Source: Kordiimonas lipolytica (GTDB taxonomy: Bacteria > Pseudomonadota > Alphaproteobacteria > Sphingomonadales > Kordiimonadaceae). From it: DNA of 13,272 nt. Position numbers and translations under genes: made by a program. The stretch is taken from contig NZ_LRUB01000008.1 in assembly GCF_001550065.1 (NCBI RefSeq), positions 1 through 13,272 of the forward strand, in the 5' to 3' direction. The notes below the pieces were generated by a model, which had not been told where the DNA came from, ran no database searches, and saw only the letters and a list, made by a program, of their open reading frames with translations. Below, in pieces: positions 1 through 7,928 of this stretch (position 1 is the first letter of the stretch; each line of letters begins with the position of its first letter).

Positions 1-4
1 CTTA

Positions 5-10
5 TACATT
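5..10 (+). promoter_or_regulatory. -10 half of the circle-junction promoter
   Basis: TACATT lies just inside the left end. When left and right ends are joined through one CT core, it falls exactly 17 bp after the TTGACA at 1150-1155. In the integrated form no matching -35 is visible in the window, since the left flank is not included. IS110 elements are known to make their bridge RNA from such a junction promoter. An alternative -10, TATACA at 3-8, would give a 15-bp spacer. Confidence 0.6.
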
Positions 11-11
11 G

Positions 12-47
12 AGAGGCACGAAGATTTGTTATGATCTTCGTGCCTCT
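12..47 (+). terminator. 14-bp hairpin at IS left end, possible insulating terminator
   Basis: Bases 12-25 pair perfectly with 34-47 (14 bp, 8-base loop), and TTTGATTTT follows from 48. This has the form of an intrinsic terminator for plus-strand transcription entering from the left flank. In a transcript starting near 17 from the junction promoter it would instead form the 5' hairpin of the bridge RNA. Both roles are inferred. Confidence 0.5.
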
Positions 48-53
48 TTGATT

Positions 54-83
54 TTGAACAGGGGGTGGCCACCCCCTGTTCAA
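54..83. repeat. Perfect 30-bp palindrome in the IS leader
   Basis: All 15 base pairs match around the centre GG|CC (68/69), with a run of five G-C pairs in each arm. In RNA this gives a very stable stem with essentially no loop. It lies between the 5' hairpin and the target loop of the predicted bridge RNA and is not required by the minimal plan of one 5' stem plus two loops. It could also be a protein-binding dyad in DNA. Confidence 0.75.
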
Positions 84-116
84 GGTGCGGAATGTGGTTG
101 AGCCCACTCGGGGCAA

Positions 117-1559
<1,443 letters not shown>

Positions 1560-1612
1560 ACGCGTTCCCCATCGGGAGAAGCTTATTACAGGCGCGCGGC
1601 GGCGGCAAAAAG

Positions 1613-1645
1613 AAAAGGCCGCAGCTCGGGAAATCGCTGCGGCCC
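1613..1645 (-). terminator. Intrinsic terminator of the small exported-protein gene
   Basis: On the minus strand a 9-bp GC-rich stem (GGCCGCAGC of the plus strand at 1617-1625 paired with 1636-1644, 10-base loop) is followed by TTTTCTTTTT. It lies about 50 bases past the stop codon at 1698. A second 8-bp inverted repeat (CTAGGCAA 1671-1678 with TTGCCTAG 1694-1701) spans that stop codon. Together they separate this gene from the DUF2007-type gene downstream. Confidence 0.75.
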
Positions 1646-1697
1646 TGGTAATTCGCCGTCGTGACCGGTTCTAGGCAAACCGGAGCTTATGGCTTGC

Positions 1698-2201
1698 CTA
1701 GCAAGTCTTCATATTCGAGCCAACGCCGGTGGCATCGCACTGTTTGCGAACCGCTCTATATTGGCGCTGAGCCGAAATAACGATTGGTTCATGGTCGGTT
1801 TTGGCAGTGTAAGGGCAAACCTTGGGGTTGCGCTCAAACGCATCGGTCGCCTGTTCGGCATTGGATGCACTGCGACGCGTGACGACAAAATCAACCACAA
1901 GGTCATAGGTGCCTGCAGGCGCGGAGCCGGCTTCCACCGTCATGCCGCGTGCGCCATATTTGGCTTCACGTGCATAGGTCTTGTGGCCCTTGGCGCCCAG
2001 AACCTTCACGCCATACACATCGCCCTCATCATTTAGTTTATACTGAAGGTGCACACAGCCGGACTTGCCAGCACGCGCTGCCCACTTGCCGATTTCGGCA
2101 TCAAATTCTGTAATCTTTGGTCCCTGAGATACTGTTGTTTCCCCGAAAGCTGCGCCACAAAACAGGCTTGCAGCCAATACTGTCGTTATAGTTCTTTTCA
2201 T
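1698..2201 (-). CDS. Small exported protein, TonB C-terminal-like core
   Basis: This 167-residue protein has a clear Sec signal peptide (MKRTITTVLAASLFCGAAFG, cleavage near 20). The middle part (about 35-107) has the rhythm of a TonB C-terminal domain: GCVHLQYKLNDEGDVYGVKV, then an alanine- and glycine-containing helix, then YDLVVDFVV. The usual long proline-rich linker and membrane anchor are absent, so it is not a complete TonB. The mature protein has four cysteines (C49, C129, C155, C167), the last being the final residue, which suits disulfides in the periplasm. The signal-peptide cysteine (LFCG) does not fit a lipobox. The ATG at 2201 follows GGGGGAT. It is probably transcribed alone, with an operon terminator before it and its own after it. 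No specific function can be assigned. Confidence 0.75.
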   Translation of the reverse strand: MKRTITTVLAASLFCGAAFGETTVSQGPKITEFDAEIGKWAARAGKSGCVHLQYKLNDEGDVYGVKVLGAKGHKTYAREAKYGARGMTVEAGSAPAGTYDLVVDFVVTRRSASNAEQATDAFERNPKVCPYTAKTDHEPIVISAQRQYRAVRKQCDATGVGSNMKTC

Positions 2202-2338
2202 ACATCCCCCGTTTGGATTGAATTGAGTACAAGCCTTGAGACAACCCAGAGCCCCTGCCCCTCAACTTTTTTTCAATAACTTAGGTTAGAAAAAGAGGAG
2301 AATGTGATTAGCGACTATTTATCAATAGCTTAGTAAAG

Positions 2339-2367
2339 AAAAAAAATTAGCCCATAAGGGATAGGCC
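2339..2367 (-). terminator. Terminator overlapping the last stop codon of the operon
   Basis: On the minus strand GCCTAT (2366-2361) pairs with ATGGGC (2355-2350), with one G-U pair and a 5-base loop. The TAA stop codon at 2349-2347 and eight T residues follow at once. The stem lies inside the final codons of the third SRWWWE membrane protein. It marks the end of the amidohydrolase and membrane-protein operon. The remaining gap 2202-2346 is AT-rich and should hold the promoter of the next gene; I could not place it. Confidence 0.6.
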
Positions 2368-3018
2368 ACCCGTGCGAGGGGCTTCGCGAAAAGCCTTTAC
2401 CAGATAGGGCATGGCCCCGTGCAGGTATGTCAGGAAAGGCCAGACTACAATATGCAAGTGGCTGCCGCGCGGGATTTCAATGGCGGCAACCAGCAGCAGA
2501 AGAAGGAAAGGCGACGCCAACAAAAGCGCACCGCCCCGCGCCCTGCCCTTCAGGCCCAGATAGATAAAGGTCGGCTTACGGGCAAGGAAGGCAATCAGAA
2601 TAGGGATGACATAGGCTGTCACAACCCAGACCACAAAAACAATCCCGGCATAATAGGCGAGGTCCATCAGGCTTGGCGGGTTCAGGAACCAGTCGTTGGC
2701 GGCGCAGATCACCAGCACCCAGCTGGGGGTAGATACACCAGCCAGCCCGACAAGGAACCGGCTGATGGCCCGCAGCCGCTTCCAGCCTTCCGCCTCAATC
2801 ATGCGTTCATGGTGGCACACCCACATAAGCGCAAAGCACAGGATCTGCATGCTGAATGTCAGTTCCCACCACCAGCGCGACTGCAGCAGCGAGAAGGCAT
2901 CACCATCGGAAAAGAAATAGAAGGCCATCATGATGGAAAGGTTGGTGCCGACGAGCATCAGTGCCACGGCTCCTGCCATGGCTCGTTGATCATACACTTC
3001 ACGCCCGAAAAGCTTCAT
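2347..3018 (-). CDS. SRWWWE-motif membrane protein, third paralogue
   Basis: This 223-residue integral membrane protein has about five to six helices (roughly 13-35, 54-68, 86-106, 121-145, 164-182, 188-205). I do not recognise the family. It shares with its two upstream neighbours the block SRWWWE (47-52), QILC (58-61) and a conserved histidine about ten residues further (H69), then a GW-KRLRA segment and YLHGAMPY (198-205) near the C-terminus. I chose the ATG at 3018 because AAGGGGAAAA precedes it directly and the sequence from there aligns with the N-termini of the paralogues. The open frame continues upstream to 3246, but that stretch overlaps the neighbouring gene in another frame and does not resemble the family. 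It is the last gene of the likely operon. Confidence 0.85.
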   Translation of the reverse strand: MKLFGREVYDQRAMAGAVALMLVGTNLSIMMAFYFFSDGDAFSLLQSRWWWELTFSMQILCFALMWVCHHERMIEAEGWKRLRAISRFLVGLAGVSTPSWVLVICAANDWFLNPPSLMDLAYYAGIVFVVWVVTAYVIPILIAFLARKPTFIYLGLKGRARGGALLLASPFLLLLLVAAIEIPRGSHLHIVVWPFLTYLHGAMPYLVKAFREAPRTGGLSLMG

Positions 3019-3121
3019 TTTTCCCCTTGGCTTCCCCTTTTCGGCACCGCTCCTTTGCGCGCCGATGCCCACATGATTGGGGAAAAGGCTTACCATTTCC
3101 CTAAGTTTTGTGCGGAAGCCG

Positions 3122-3766
3122 CTAAACTTCTTCTGCGGGAACCCGGGGGGTGCGGAAAGATGCAGCAAGATAGGGCACCGCCCCCTGCAGGTAAAACAGG
3201 AACGGGGCGTAAATATAGTGCTGATAGCCGCCGCGCATCGCCTCAACCACTGAGATTAGGATCGCCAGCATAAGCGGGCTGATGCCAAGAAGAGCAACAT
3301 GCCAGCGCCCCAGCATCAGGAACCAGGGCAGAACAAGCCGTCGCCTGCCAAAGCTTTCAACGCCCCACAACATGAGCCACGCCAACGCCCAAAGGGAAAG
3401 ACACACAAAAATCGTGACATTCATTGTCTCAAGCGTCGGGCCGGTTTTGAACCAACCGAACAAAATACCGGCAAGCGCGATCCAGACCGGCAGCAATATC
3501 GCCAGAAGCCCAAACAGAAGCTGCAACAGGCTGACAGCACAGCGCCAACCGCTGGATGCTTTGACTTTATCGATATGGGTAAACCAGATGAACGCAGCGC
3601 ACAGGATCTGGGAATTGAGGACAATTTCCCACCACCAGCGTGACGTCGTGAGCCCTCCTGCCTCGCCAAGACCTTCGATATAGTCGCTGGCAAGCATCGA
3701 CAGCACAATACCGACGATAACCATCGCCGCCGCCCCGAGTAGCGCTCTGTTGCCTACAAACCTCAT
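3122..3766 (-). CDS. SRWWWE-motif membrane protein, second paralogue
   Basis: This 214-residue polytopic membrane protein is the middle gene of three tandem paralogues. It has SRWWWE (42-47), QILC (53-56), H64, a GW-R segment (73-75) and YLQGAVPY (192-199). The predicted helices are about 8-27, 48-63, 78-105, 116-137, 152-176 and 186-204. It is the most diverged copy: the third-helix region is leucine-rich and lacks the ND-WF motif that its neighbours share after the third helix. The ATG at 3766 has only a weak AGG site 11 bases upstream. The gap to the upstream paralogue is 75 bases and to the downstream one 103 bases, with no terminator seen. The function is unknown; co-transcription with the amidohydrolase is inferred. 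Confidence 0.85.
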   Translation of the reverse strand: MRFVGNRALLGAAAMVIVGIVLSMLASDYIEGLGEAGGLTTSRWWWEIVLNSQILCAAFIWFTHIDKVKASSGWRCAVSLLQLLFGLLAILLPVWIALAGILFGWFKTGPTLETMNVTIFVCLSLWALAWLMLWGVESFGRRRLVLPWFLMLGRWHVALLGISPLMLAILISVVEAMRGGYQHYIYAPFLFYLQGAVPYLAASFRTPRVPAEEV

Positions 3767-3841
3767 TTTCAGTACCTGGCTGAACTTCGTTTCAACCCAA
3801 AGATAGCGCTAAAAGTTAAGAAAATTCTTTATCACCGATAT

Positions 3842-4495
3842 TTATATGTCGCTGTCGCGGGGCGAAGCGTGACGCGCCTTGCGGAAATATGGCAGCGCCC
3901 CCTGCAGATAAAGAAGGACTGGCACCAATGTGCTGAGGCTGCTTTCCTGGCGCCACCAGACAAGAGCAGCCACCATGAGAGCGGCAAGGGTGGGCCAGAA
4001 GGCCTGAACCCAGACGACCGGCCTGAACTTCATGGCTGGGGCATTGCCTTGCTTCTGATTTGAGCGCACCATCAACCAAACCAAAATCGGCACAATGAAA
4101 TTGCCCACGGCCCAAAGCGCAATACCCCCCAGCACCAGGAGATACACCTGCGACGGCGTCGGGCCTTCGCGGAACCAGTCATTATAGGCGGCGATCAGCA
4201 TGATACCCACAGGATAGGAAACGGAGATCACGCCGGTCACGAAATGCGTGATGGCCCGAAGCCGCCACCAGCCCTGGGCATACAGAATGCGGTTATGGTG
4301 GCTGAACCACATGAAGGCCAAGCACAAAATCTGGAGGTTAAGGACAATTTCCCACCACCAGCGGGATACAAGCGCCCCTTCACCAAAGATGTCAGGCAAC
4401 AGATAGAAGGCCATCATGATGGACAGAATGGCGCCGATGATCATCATCGCCAATCCGCCCATCAGGGCCCTGCTATCGTGGATCGTCCCGAACAT
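3842..4495 (-). CDS. SRWWWE-motif membrane protein, first paralogue
   Basis: This 217-residue polytopic membrane protein has helices at about 9-33, 48-64, 82-104, 117-143, 163-181 and 188-205. It shares SRWWWE (44-49), QILC (55-58), H66/H67, GWWRLRAI (75-82), NDWF (105-108) and YLQGALPY (196-203) with the two genes that follow. It is closest to the third paralogue. The ATG at 4495 is preferred; an in-frame TTG two codons earlier (4501) is possible. It begins 27 bases after the amidohydrolase stop codon and has no obvious strong ribosome site, so translational coupling to that gene is likely. I do not recognise the family. The tryptophan cluster followed by a conserved histidine could be an interface or ligand site, but that is speculation. 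Confidence 0.85.
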   Translation of the reverse strand: MFGTIHDSRALMGGLAMMIIGAILSIMMAFYLLPDIFGEGALVSRWWWEIVLNLQILCLAFMWFSHHNRILYAQGWWRLRAITHFVTGVISVSYPVGIMLIAAYNDWFREGPTPSQVYLLVLGGIALWAVGNFIVPILVWLMVRSNQKQGNAPAMKFRPVVWVQAFWPTLAALMVAALVWWRQESSLSTLVPVLLYLQGALPYFRKARHASPRDSDI

Positions 4496-4522
4496 GGTCA
4501 AGCCGCGGCTTGTCAGCAGGTA

Positions 4523-5836
4523 TTACTGCTGCTTTACCGTGCGGCCGTCCTTCATCACAAAGTCAACGTCCAGAAGTTCCTTGATGTCCTCAAGCGGGCT
4601 GCCGTCGGTGGCAATGATGTCTGCAATCTTGCCTGCCTCGATGGTGCCGAGGCTGTCTGACATATCAATGAGGTCCGCCGCATTGACGGTGGCAGACTTC
4701 AGGATGTCCATTGCGGTCATGCCCGCTTCGAACATCAGCACCGCTTCCTGGGCGTTGGTGCCATGCTTGGACACACCACTGTCGGTACCGAAGGCGATTT
4801 TCACGCCGCCCTTATAGGACCGCTGGAAATTTTCGATCATGTCGCCGCCCACCCGGATGGCTTTCGCCTTGATGTCCGTTGACATGAAGTTGCTGGTTTT
4901 GGCCATATTCACAACCGTGTCGCCCGCCAGAAGCGTTGGCACCAGATAGGCGCCGCTTTTCTTGAACAGGCGGATTGATTCAGCATCGGCGTAAGAGCCA
5001 TGCTCAATGCTGTCCACGCCTGCCCGAAGCGCCGCGTTGATGCCTTCCGCTGCGTGCGCGTGGGCCGCCACCTTGCGGCCAAGGCCGTGGGCGGTGTCCA
5101 TGATGATCTTGAGTTCATCGTCTGTCATCTGCTGGCCGGTACCGGTGTTGGTGTCTGAAAGCACACCGCCCGTGGCTGTGATCTTGATAACATCCGCGCC
5201 GAATTTCACAGCGTAGCGCACAGCGCGCAGACAGTCGTCAGCACCGTCACAGATGGTCTTGGACGTGAATTTCTCCAGCAGTTCATGACGCAGGCCGTCC
5301 ACATCACCGTGGCCGCCGGTTGCTGCAACACTGCTGCCTGCCGCAACAATACGTGGGCCATCAACCCAGCCGTTCGCCGTGGCTTTCCGAAGCGCGAAAA
5401 CAGACTGTGGGTCCGACCCCAGGTCACGGACTGTGGTGAAGCCCGCCTGAAGCGTGCGCTCGGCATACATCACGCTGCGCATGGCTGTGTCTTCTGCAGA
5501 CATCTGCAGGCCTTCCCGGAACTGGTCAGGGCCCAATTCGCCCTGGATATGCACATGCATATCCATCAGGCCCGGCATAACGAAGCTGTCCTTGAGGTCC
5601 ACAAGTGTGGCGTCTTCGCCAAAATCAGCGGCCGCTACGAAGCCGTCGCGCACTTCCTTGATGCGGCCGTCCTCAATCACCACGGTCTGGTTCTTGGTTG
5701 GTGCCTTGCCCGGCACAGCCAGAAGCTCGCCCGCATGAATTACCTTGATATCTGCGGCCCATGTGGCTGCAGTTGAAATGAAGGCTGCTCCCAGCCCCAG
5801 TGCCAGCATACCGGCTTTCCTTGACGACACGCGCAT
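4523..5836 (-). CDS. Exported metal-dependent amidohydrolase, prolidase-like
   Basis: This 437-residue protein has a signal peptide (about 1-28, ending ATWAAD), so it acts in the periplasm or outside the cell. The amidohydrolase-superfamily motifs are complete: H94-V-H96 after MPGLMDM, K218 (VIKITATGG, the likely carbamylated bridging lysine), H259 and H261 (AAHAHA), H279 (SIEHG) and D352 (FGTDSG). Flanking beta segments form the usual split small domain. This is the two-metal arrangement of the Xaa-Pro dipeptidase/Xaa-Arg carboxypeptidase branch (COG1228-like), whose members cleave dipeptides; imidazolonepropionase is a more distant relative. Exact substrate specificity cannot be read here. 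The ATG at 5836 has a good GGGAGG 7 bases upstream. It is probably the first gene of an operon with the three SRWWWE membrane proteins. Confidence 0.88.
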   Translation of the reverse strand: MRVSSRKAGMLALGLGAAFISTAATWAADIKVIHAGELLAVPGKAPTKNQTVVIEDGRIKEVRDGFVAAADFGEDATLVDLKDSFVMPGLMDMHVHIQGELGPDQFREGLQMSAEDTAMRSVMYAERTLQAGFTTVRDLGSDPQSVFALRKATANGWVDGPRIVAAGSSVAATGGHGDVDGLRHELLEKFTSKTICDGADDCLRAVRYAVKFGADVIKITATGGVLSDTNTGTGQQMTDDELKIIMDTAHGLGRKVAAHAHAAEGINAALRAGVDSIEHGSYADAESIRLFKKSGAYLVPTLLAGDTVVNMAKTSNFMSTDIKAKAIRVGGDMIENFQRSYKGGVKIAFGTDSGVSKHGTNAQEAVLMFEAGMTAMDILKSATVNAADLIDMSDSLGTIEAGKIADIIATDGSPLEDIKELLDVDFVMKDGRTVKQQ

Positions 5837-5883
5837 GGCTGTCCCTCCCAGTTTTTATTGATTGATGCCATTAATTGGCGGGC

Positions 5884-5911
5884 AGTCTTGCACACCAACC
5901 GCAAATGTCAA
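5884..5911 (-). promoter_or_regulatory. Possible promoter of the amidohydrolase operon
   Basis: On the minus strand a perfect TTGACA (plus-strand 5906-5911) is followed, after 16 bases, by the weak -10 candidate AAGACT (5884-5889). It lies about 50 bases before the start codon, in the only gene-free gap upstream of the amidohydrolase. The -10 match is poor, so this is tentative. Confidence 0.3.
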
Positions 5912-5946
5912 TTCACTGGATTAAGATAAGATTAAAGCGGGAGAAA

Positions 5947-6837
5947 TTAGCGCGACGCCATAACCGGCACATCCTGAAGGTCTGTGATTTCCAGCTCCTT
6001 CAGATACATGAGCACGCGGCCCATGTCTGTCTGCATTTCGGCCCGTACGGGCACAAGATAGCCGCCTTCGCCTTGTGGCATCACCCAGAACTTCGGTGGC
6101 ACGTCCTCATCCTCGCCGTTCTTTTCGGCTTTCCGGCGGCGCTTCTCGCGTTCCTTTTCCAGCTTCTTCTTTTCTTTCTCCGTCAGGATGCGCTTGCCCG
6201 CCACCAGTTCGCCGCCCACGGTGCATTCATGCGCCGCACCGGCATAATCCGTGTGGCGGCTGTCGTCGATTTCCACGGGTTCTGGTCCGCAACTAACCTG
6301 CCATTCAAACACGCTGGAGCCATCAAACACCTGAATGGCGAAAGGTTCAGCCGTCTGGGCCTCGGTGATACGGGCGCGCAGAAGCGCAATCGCAAGCGAC
6401 GCCGGATCAGGCCCGCGCCTGAGGTCCGCAGGCACTTCCTCGCGCGGGTATTTCTCCAGCCACTTTTCCGGCCAGTCCTGCTCGATTTCCTTCAGCATGC
6501 CGTCGGGGGCGAACCTGAGCGTACGAGTATAATCTTCGCCATCCCAGCGCCCGGCGGACACATATTCGCGCGGCAGGATATCGCCGTCCACCAGCATGCC
6601 GGTTGAGCGAAGCTCGCTGCGGCCGTTGGCGAACAGTTTGGCGAGCCCCCGCATACGGAAATCAATCGCCAGGTCATAAGTCTCTGGCGCAAGGTCTGCG
6701 CGGGCTTCCACGGTTGAAACCAGAAGGCCCTTCCAGATGAAGTCATAGGTGGCTTCGATCCGTTCGGCGGCCAAAGCTGCCCCGCTGCCAGACAAGGCCA
6801 GCACCACACCCAGAAATGCACCTGTTCGTTTGATCAT
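5947..6837 (-). CDS. DUF3108 periplasmic protein, second of a tandem pair
   Basis: This 296-residue protein has a signal peptide (cleavage near ALAA, residue 24). The mature N-terminus RIEATYDFIWKGLLVST is the typical opening of DUF3108, a family of beta-rich exported proteins of unknown function. Shared with its upstream neighbour are GRWDGEDY, RRGPDPASLA (141-150) and two cysteines 22 residues apart (C183, C205), a likely disulfide. A strongly charged insert (about 219-246, lysine- and glutamate-rich) precedes PPKFWVMPQG and a final beta segment ending ELEITDL. The ATG at 6837 is chosen over one ten codons upstream because GGGAAG lies 8 bases before it and the signal peptide starts there. 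It probably arose by gene duplication. Confidence 0.82.
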   Translation of the reverse strand: MIKRTGAFLGVVLALSGSGAALAAERIEATYDFIWKGLLVSTVEARADLAPETYDLAIDFRMRGLAKLFANGRSELRSTGMLVDGDILPREYVSAGRWDGEDYTRTLRFAPDGMLKEIEQDWPEKWLEKYPREEVPADLRRGPDPASLAIALLRARITEAQTAEPFAIQVFDGSSVFEWQVSCGPEPVEIDDSRHTDYAGAAHECTVGGELVAGKRILTEKEKKKLEKEREKRRRKAEKNGEDEDVPPKFWVMPQGEGGYLVPVRAEMQTDMGRVLMYLKELEITDLQDVPVMASR

Positions 6838-6916
6838 GCCACTCACTTCCCAAATTCCCACCAGCAAGAGTGCTGCAAAATTGATAAGACTGCAACAGGT
6901 GGATAGTTTAGCAGGA

Positions 6917-6948
6917 ATGCGGCGATATCACGGCCCCCATGCGGCGAT
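6917..6948. repeat. 10-bp direct repeat, 22-bp period, between DUF3108 genes
   Basis: ATGCGGCGAT occurs at 6917-6926 and again at 6939-6948. The copies are identical and spaced about two helical turns apart, just after the stop codon of the upstream DUF3108 gene and before the start of the next. This arrangement suits a regulator binding one face of DNA, but chance cannot be excluded. Confidence 0.4.
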
Positions 6949-6950
6949 CT

Positions 6951-7835
6951 TCAGCGCGTGCCGATATCGGCCCCATCCGCACTGTCCATCGTAAGTTTGC
7001 TCAGGTAAAGCCCCACCACGCCTTTCTCTGAAGGCACCTGGGCGCGCACAGGCATCAGGCGGTCGCCGTCCCCCATGGCCATCAGCCATACCTTTGGCGT
7101 GACGTCATCAAGGTCCACTGTCTGGCGCCGACCGCGCGGACCGCGTTTCACCAGCTTTTTCTTCTTCTCTTCCTTCAGAAGCTTGCCGGCCACGGTCGTG
7201 GTCTCCAGCGCGCATTCATACGCCTGGCCCGCAATCGGCGAATGCTTGGACCGCTTCAGCGCCACAGGCTTGGCCGCGCAGCCAAGCTGCCAGTCAACCA
7301 CTGCTTCGCCGTCAAAGCTGCGGAGGAGGATCGGCTGGTCCATCGCTTCAGCGCGGAAATTGATCGGATTCTGCATCAGCGATACAAAAAGGGACGCCGG
7401 GTCCGGCCCGGTCTTCAACTCCACCGGCACAGCCTCGCGGGCGTTTTTCTCCAGCCAGTCTTCGGGGCGCTTGGTCTCATAAGCGGCCAGATGGCCATCC
7501 GCACCGTAGCGCAGTTTTTGTGAAAAAGCGTCGCCATCCCAATAGCCGTCAGCATCCAAGGATTCGGTCTGTACTCCGCCATCCGGCAACAATTGCCCGG
7601 AAATCTCGAACGTACCGTGCCCGCCGGTCGCCATTTTCAAGAGACCGTGGGTCTTGATATTGATGCCCAGGAAATATCGGCTGCCATCAAGTTCCGTCAC
7701 AGTTTCCGCCGTGGAGACGTGAAAACCCTTCCAGATCAAGTCGTAAGTGGCCTCGATCCGCTCGGGCGCGGCAAGAGTGGGGGTGGCAAAGCCACTGAGA
7801 AGGCTGAAGGCGGTAAGGGACAGCAAAAAGCGCAT
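6951..7835 (-). CDS. DUF3108 periplasmic protein, first of a tandem pair
   Basis: This 294-residue protein has a signal peptide (MRFLLSLTAFSLLSGF..., cleavage after about TLAA, residue 23). It opens with RIEATYDLIWKGFHVST, nearly the same as its downstream neighbour, and shares YWDGDAF, KTGPDPASLF (141-150), cysteines C186 and C208 with the same 22-residue spacing, and a basic loop (about 219-238, KEEKKKKLVKRGPRGRR) before VTPKVWLMAMGDG. Apart from these blocks the two copies differ widely, so the duplication is old. The ATG at 7835 follows GAGGAT 8 bases upstream. DUF3108 proteins are exported and of unknown role. The gap of 93 bases to lrgB suggests its own promoter, which I could not place confidently. 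Confidence 0.82.
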   Translation of the reverse strand: MRFLLSLTAFSLLSGFATPTLAAPERIEATYDLIWKGFHVSTAETVTELDGSRYFLGINIKTHGLLKMATGGHGTFEISGQLLPDGGVQTESLDADGYWDGDAFSQKLRYGADGHLAAYETKRPEDWLEKNAREAVPVELKTGPDPASLFVSLMQNPINFRAEAMDQPILLRSFDGEAVVDWQLGCAAKPVALKRSKHSPIAGQAYECALETTTVAGKLLKEEKKKKLVKRGPRGRRQTVDLDDVTPKVWLMAMGDGDRLMPVRAQVPSEKGVVGLYLSKLTMDSADGADIGTR

Positions 7836-7928
7836 GGTACGATCCTCGTAACAAGTGTGCTCCCTTACCGACTTCTATATTCAAGAATAAGGCCAAAAAT
7901 TTGGTTAAGGCCTGACGAAAATCTGTCC

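Noticed and set aside
2139..2201. Lipoprotein signal in the small exported protein
   Set aside because: The residues before Cys15 (S-L-F) do not fit a lipobox, and a normal signal peptidase I site follows at about residue 20.
3019..3246. N-terminal extension of the third SRWWWE protein (start at 3246)
   Set aside because: It overlaps the neighbouring gene in another frame, has no family similarity, and a strong ribosome site precedes the ATG at 3018.
2419..3273. Plus-strand open frame opposite two membrane-protein genes
   Set aside because: The translation is low-complexity and hydrophilic, and is the complement of hydrophobic coding sequence in a conserved paralogue set.
5871..5883. Short dyad GCCA-TTAAT-TGGC upstream of the amidohydrolase as an operator
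   Set aside because: It has only four base pairs in an AT-rich gap and is too short to support a claim.
7886..7915. Repeated AGGCC and CCAAA/TTTGG stems after lrgB as a terminator
   Set aside because: The possible stems exclude each other, are only 5 bp, and no clear T tract follows.
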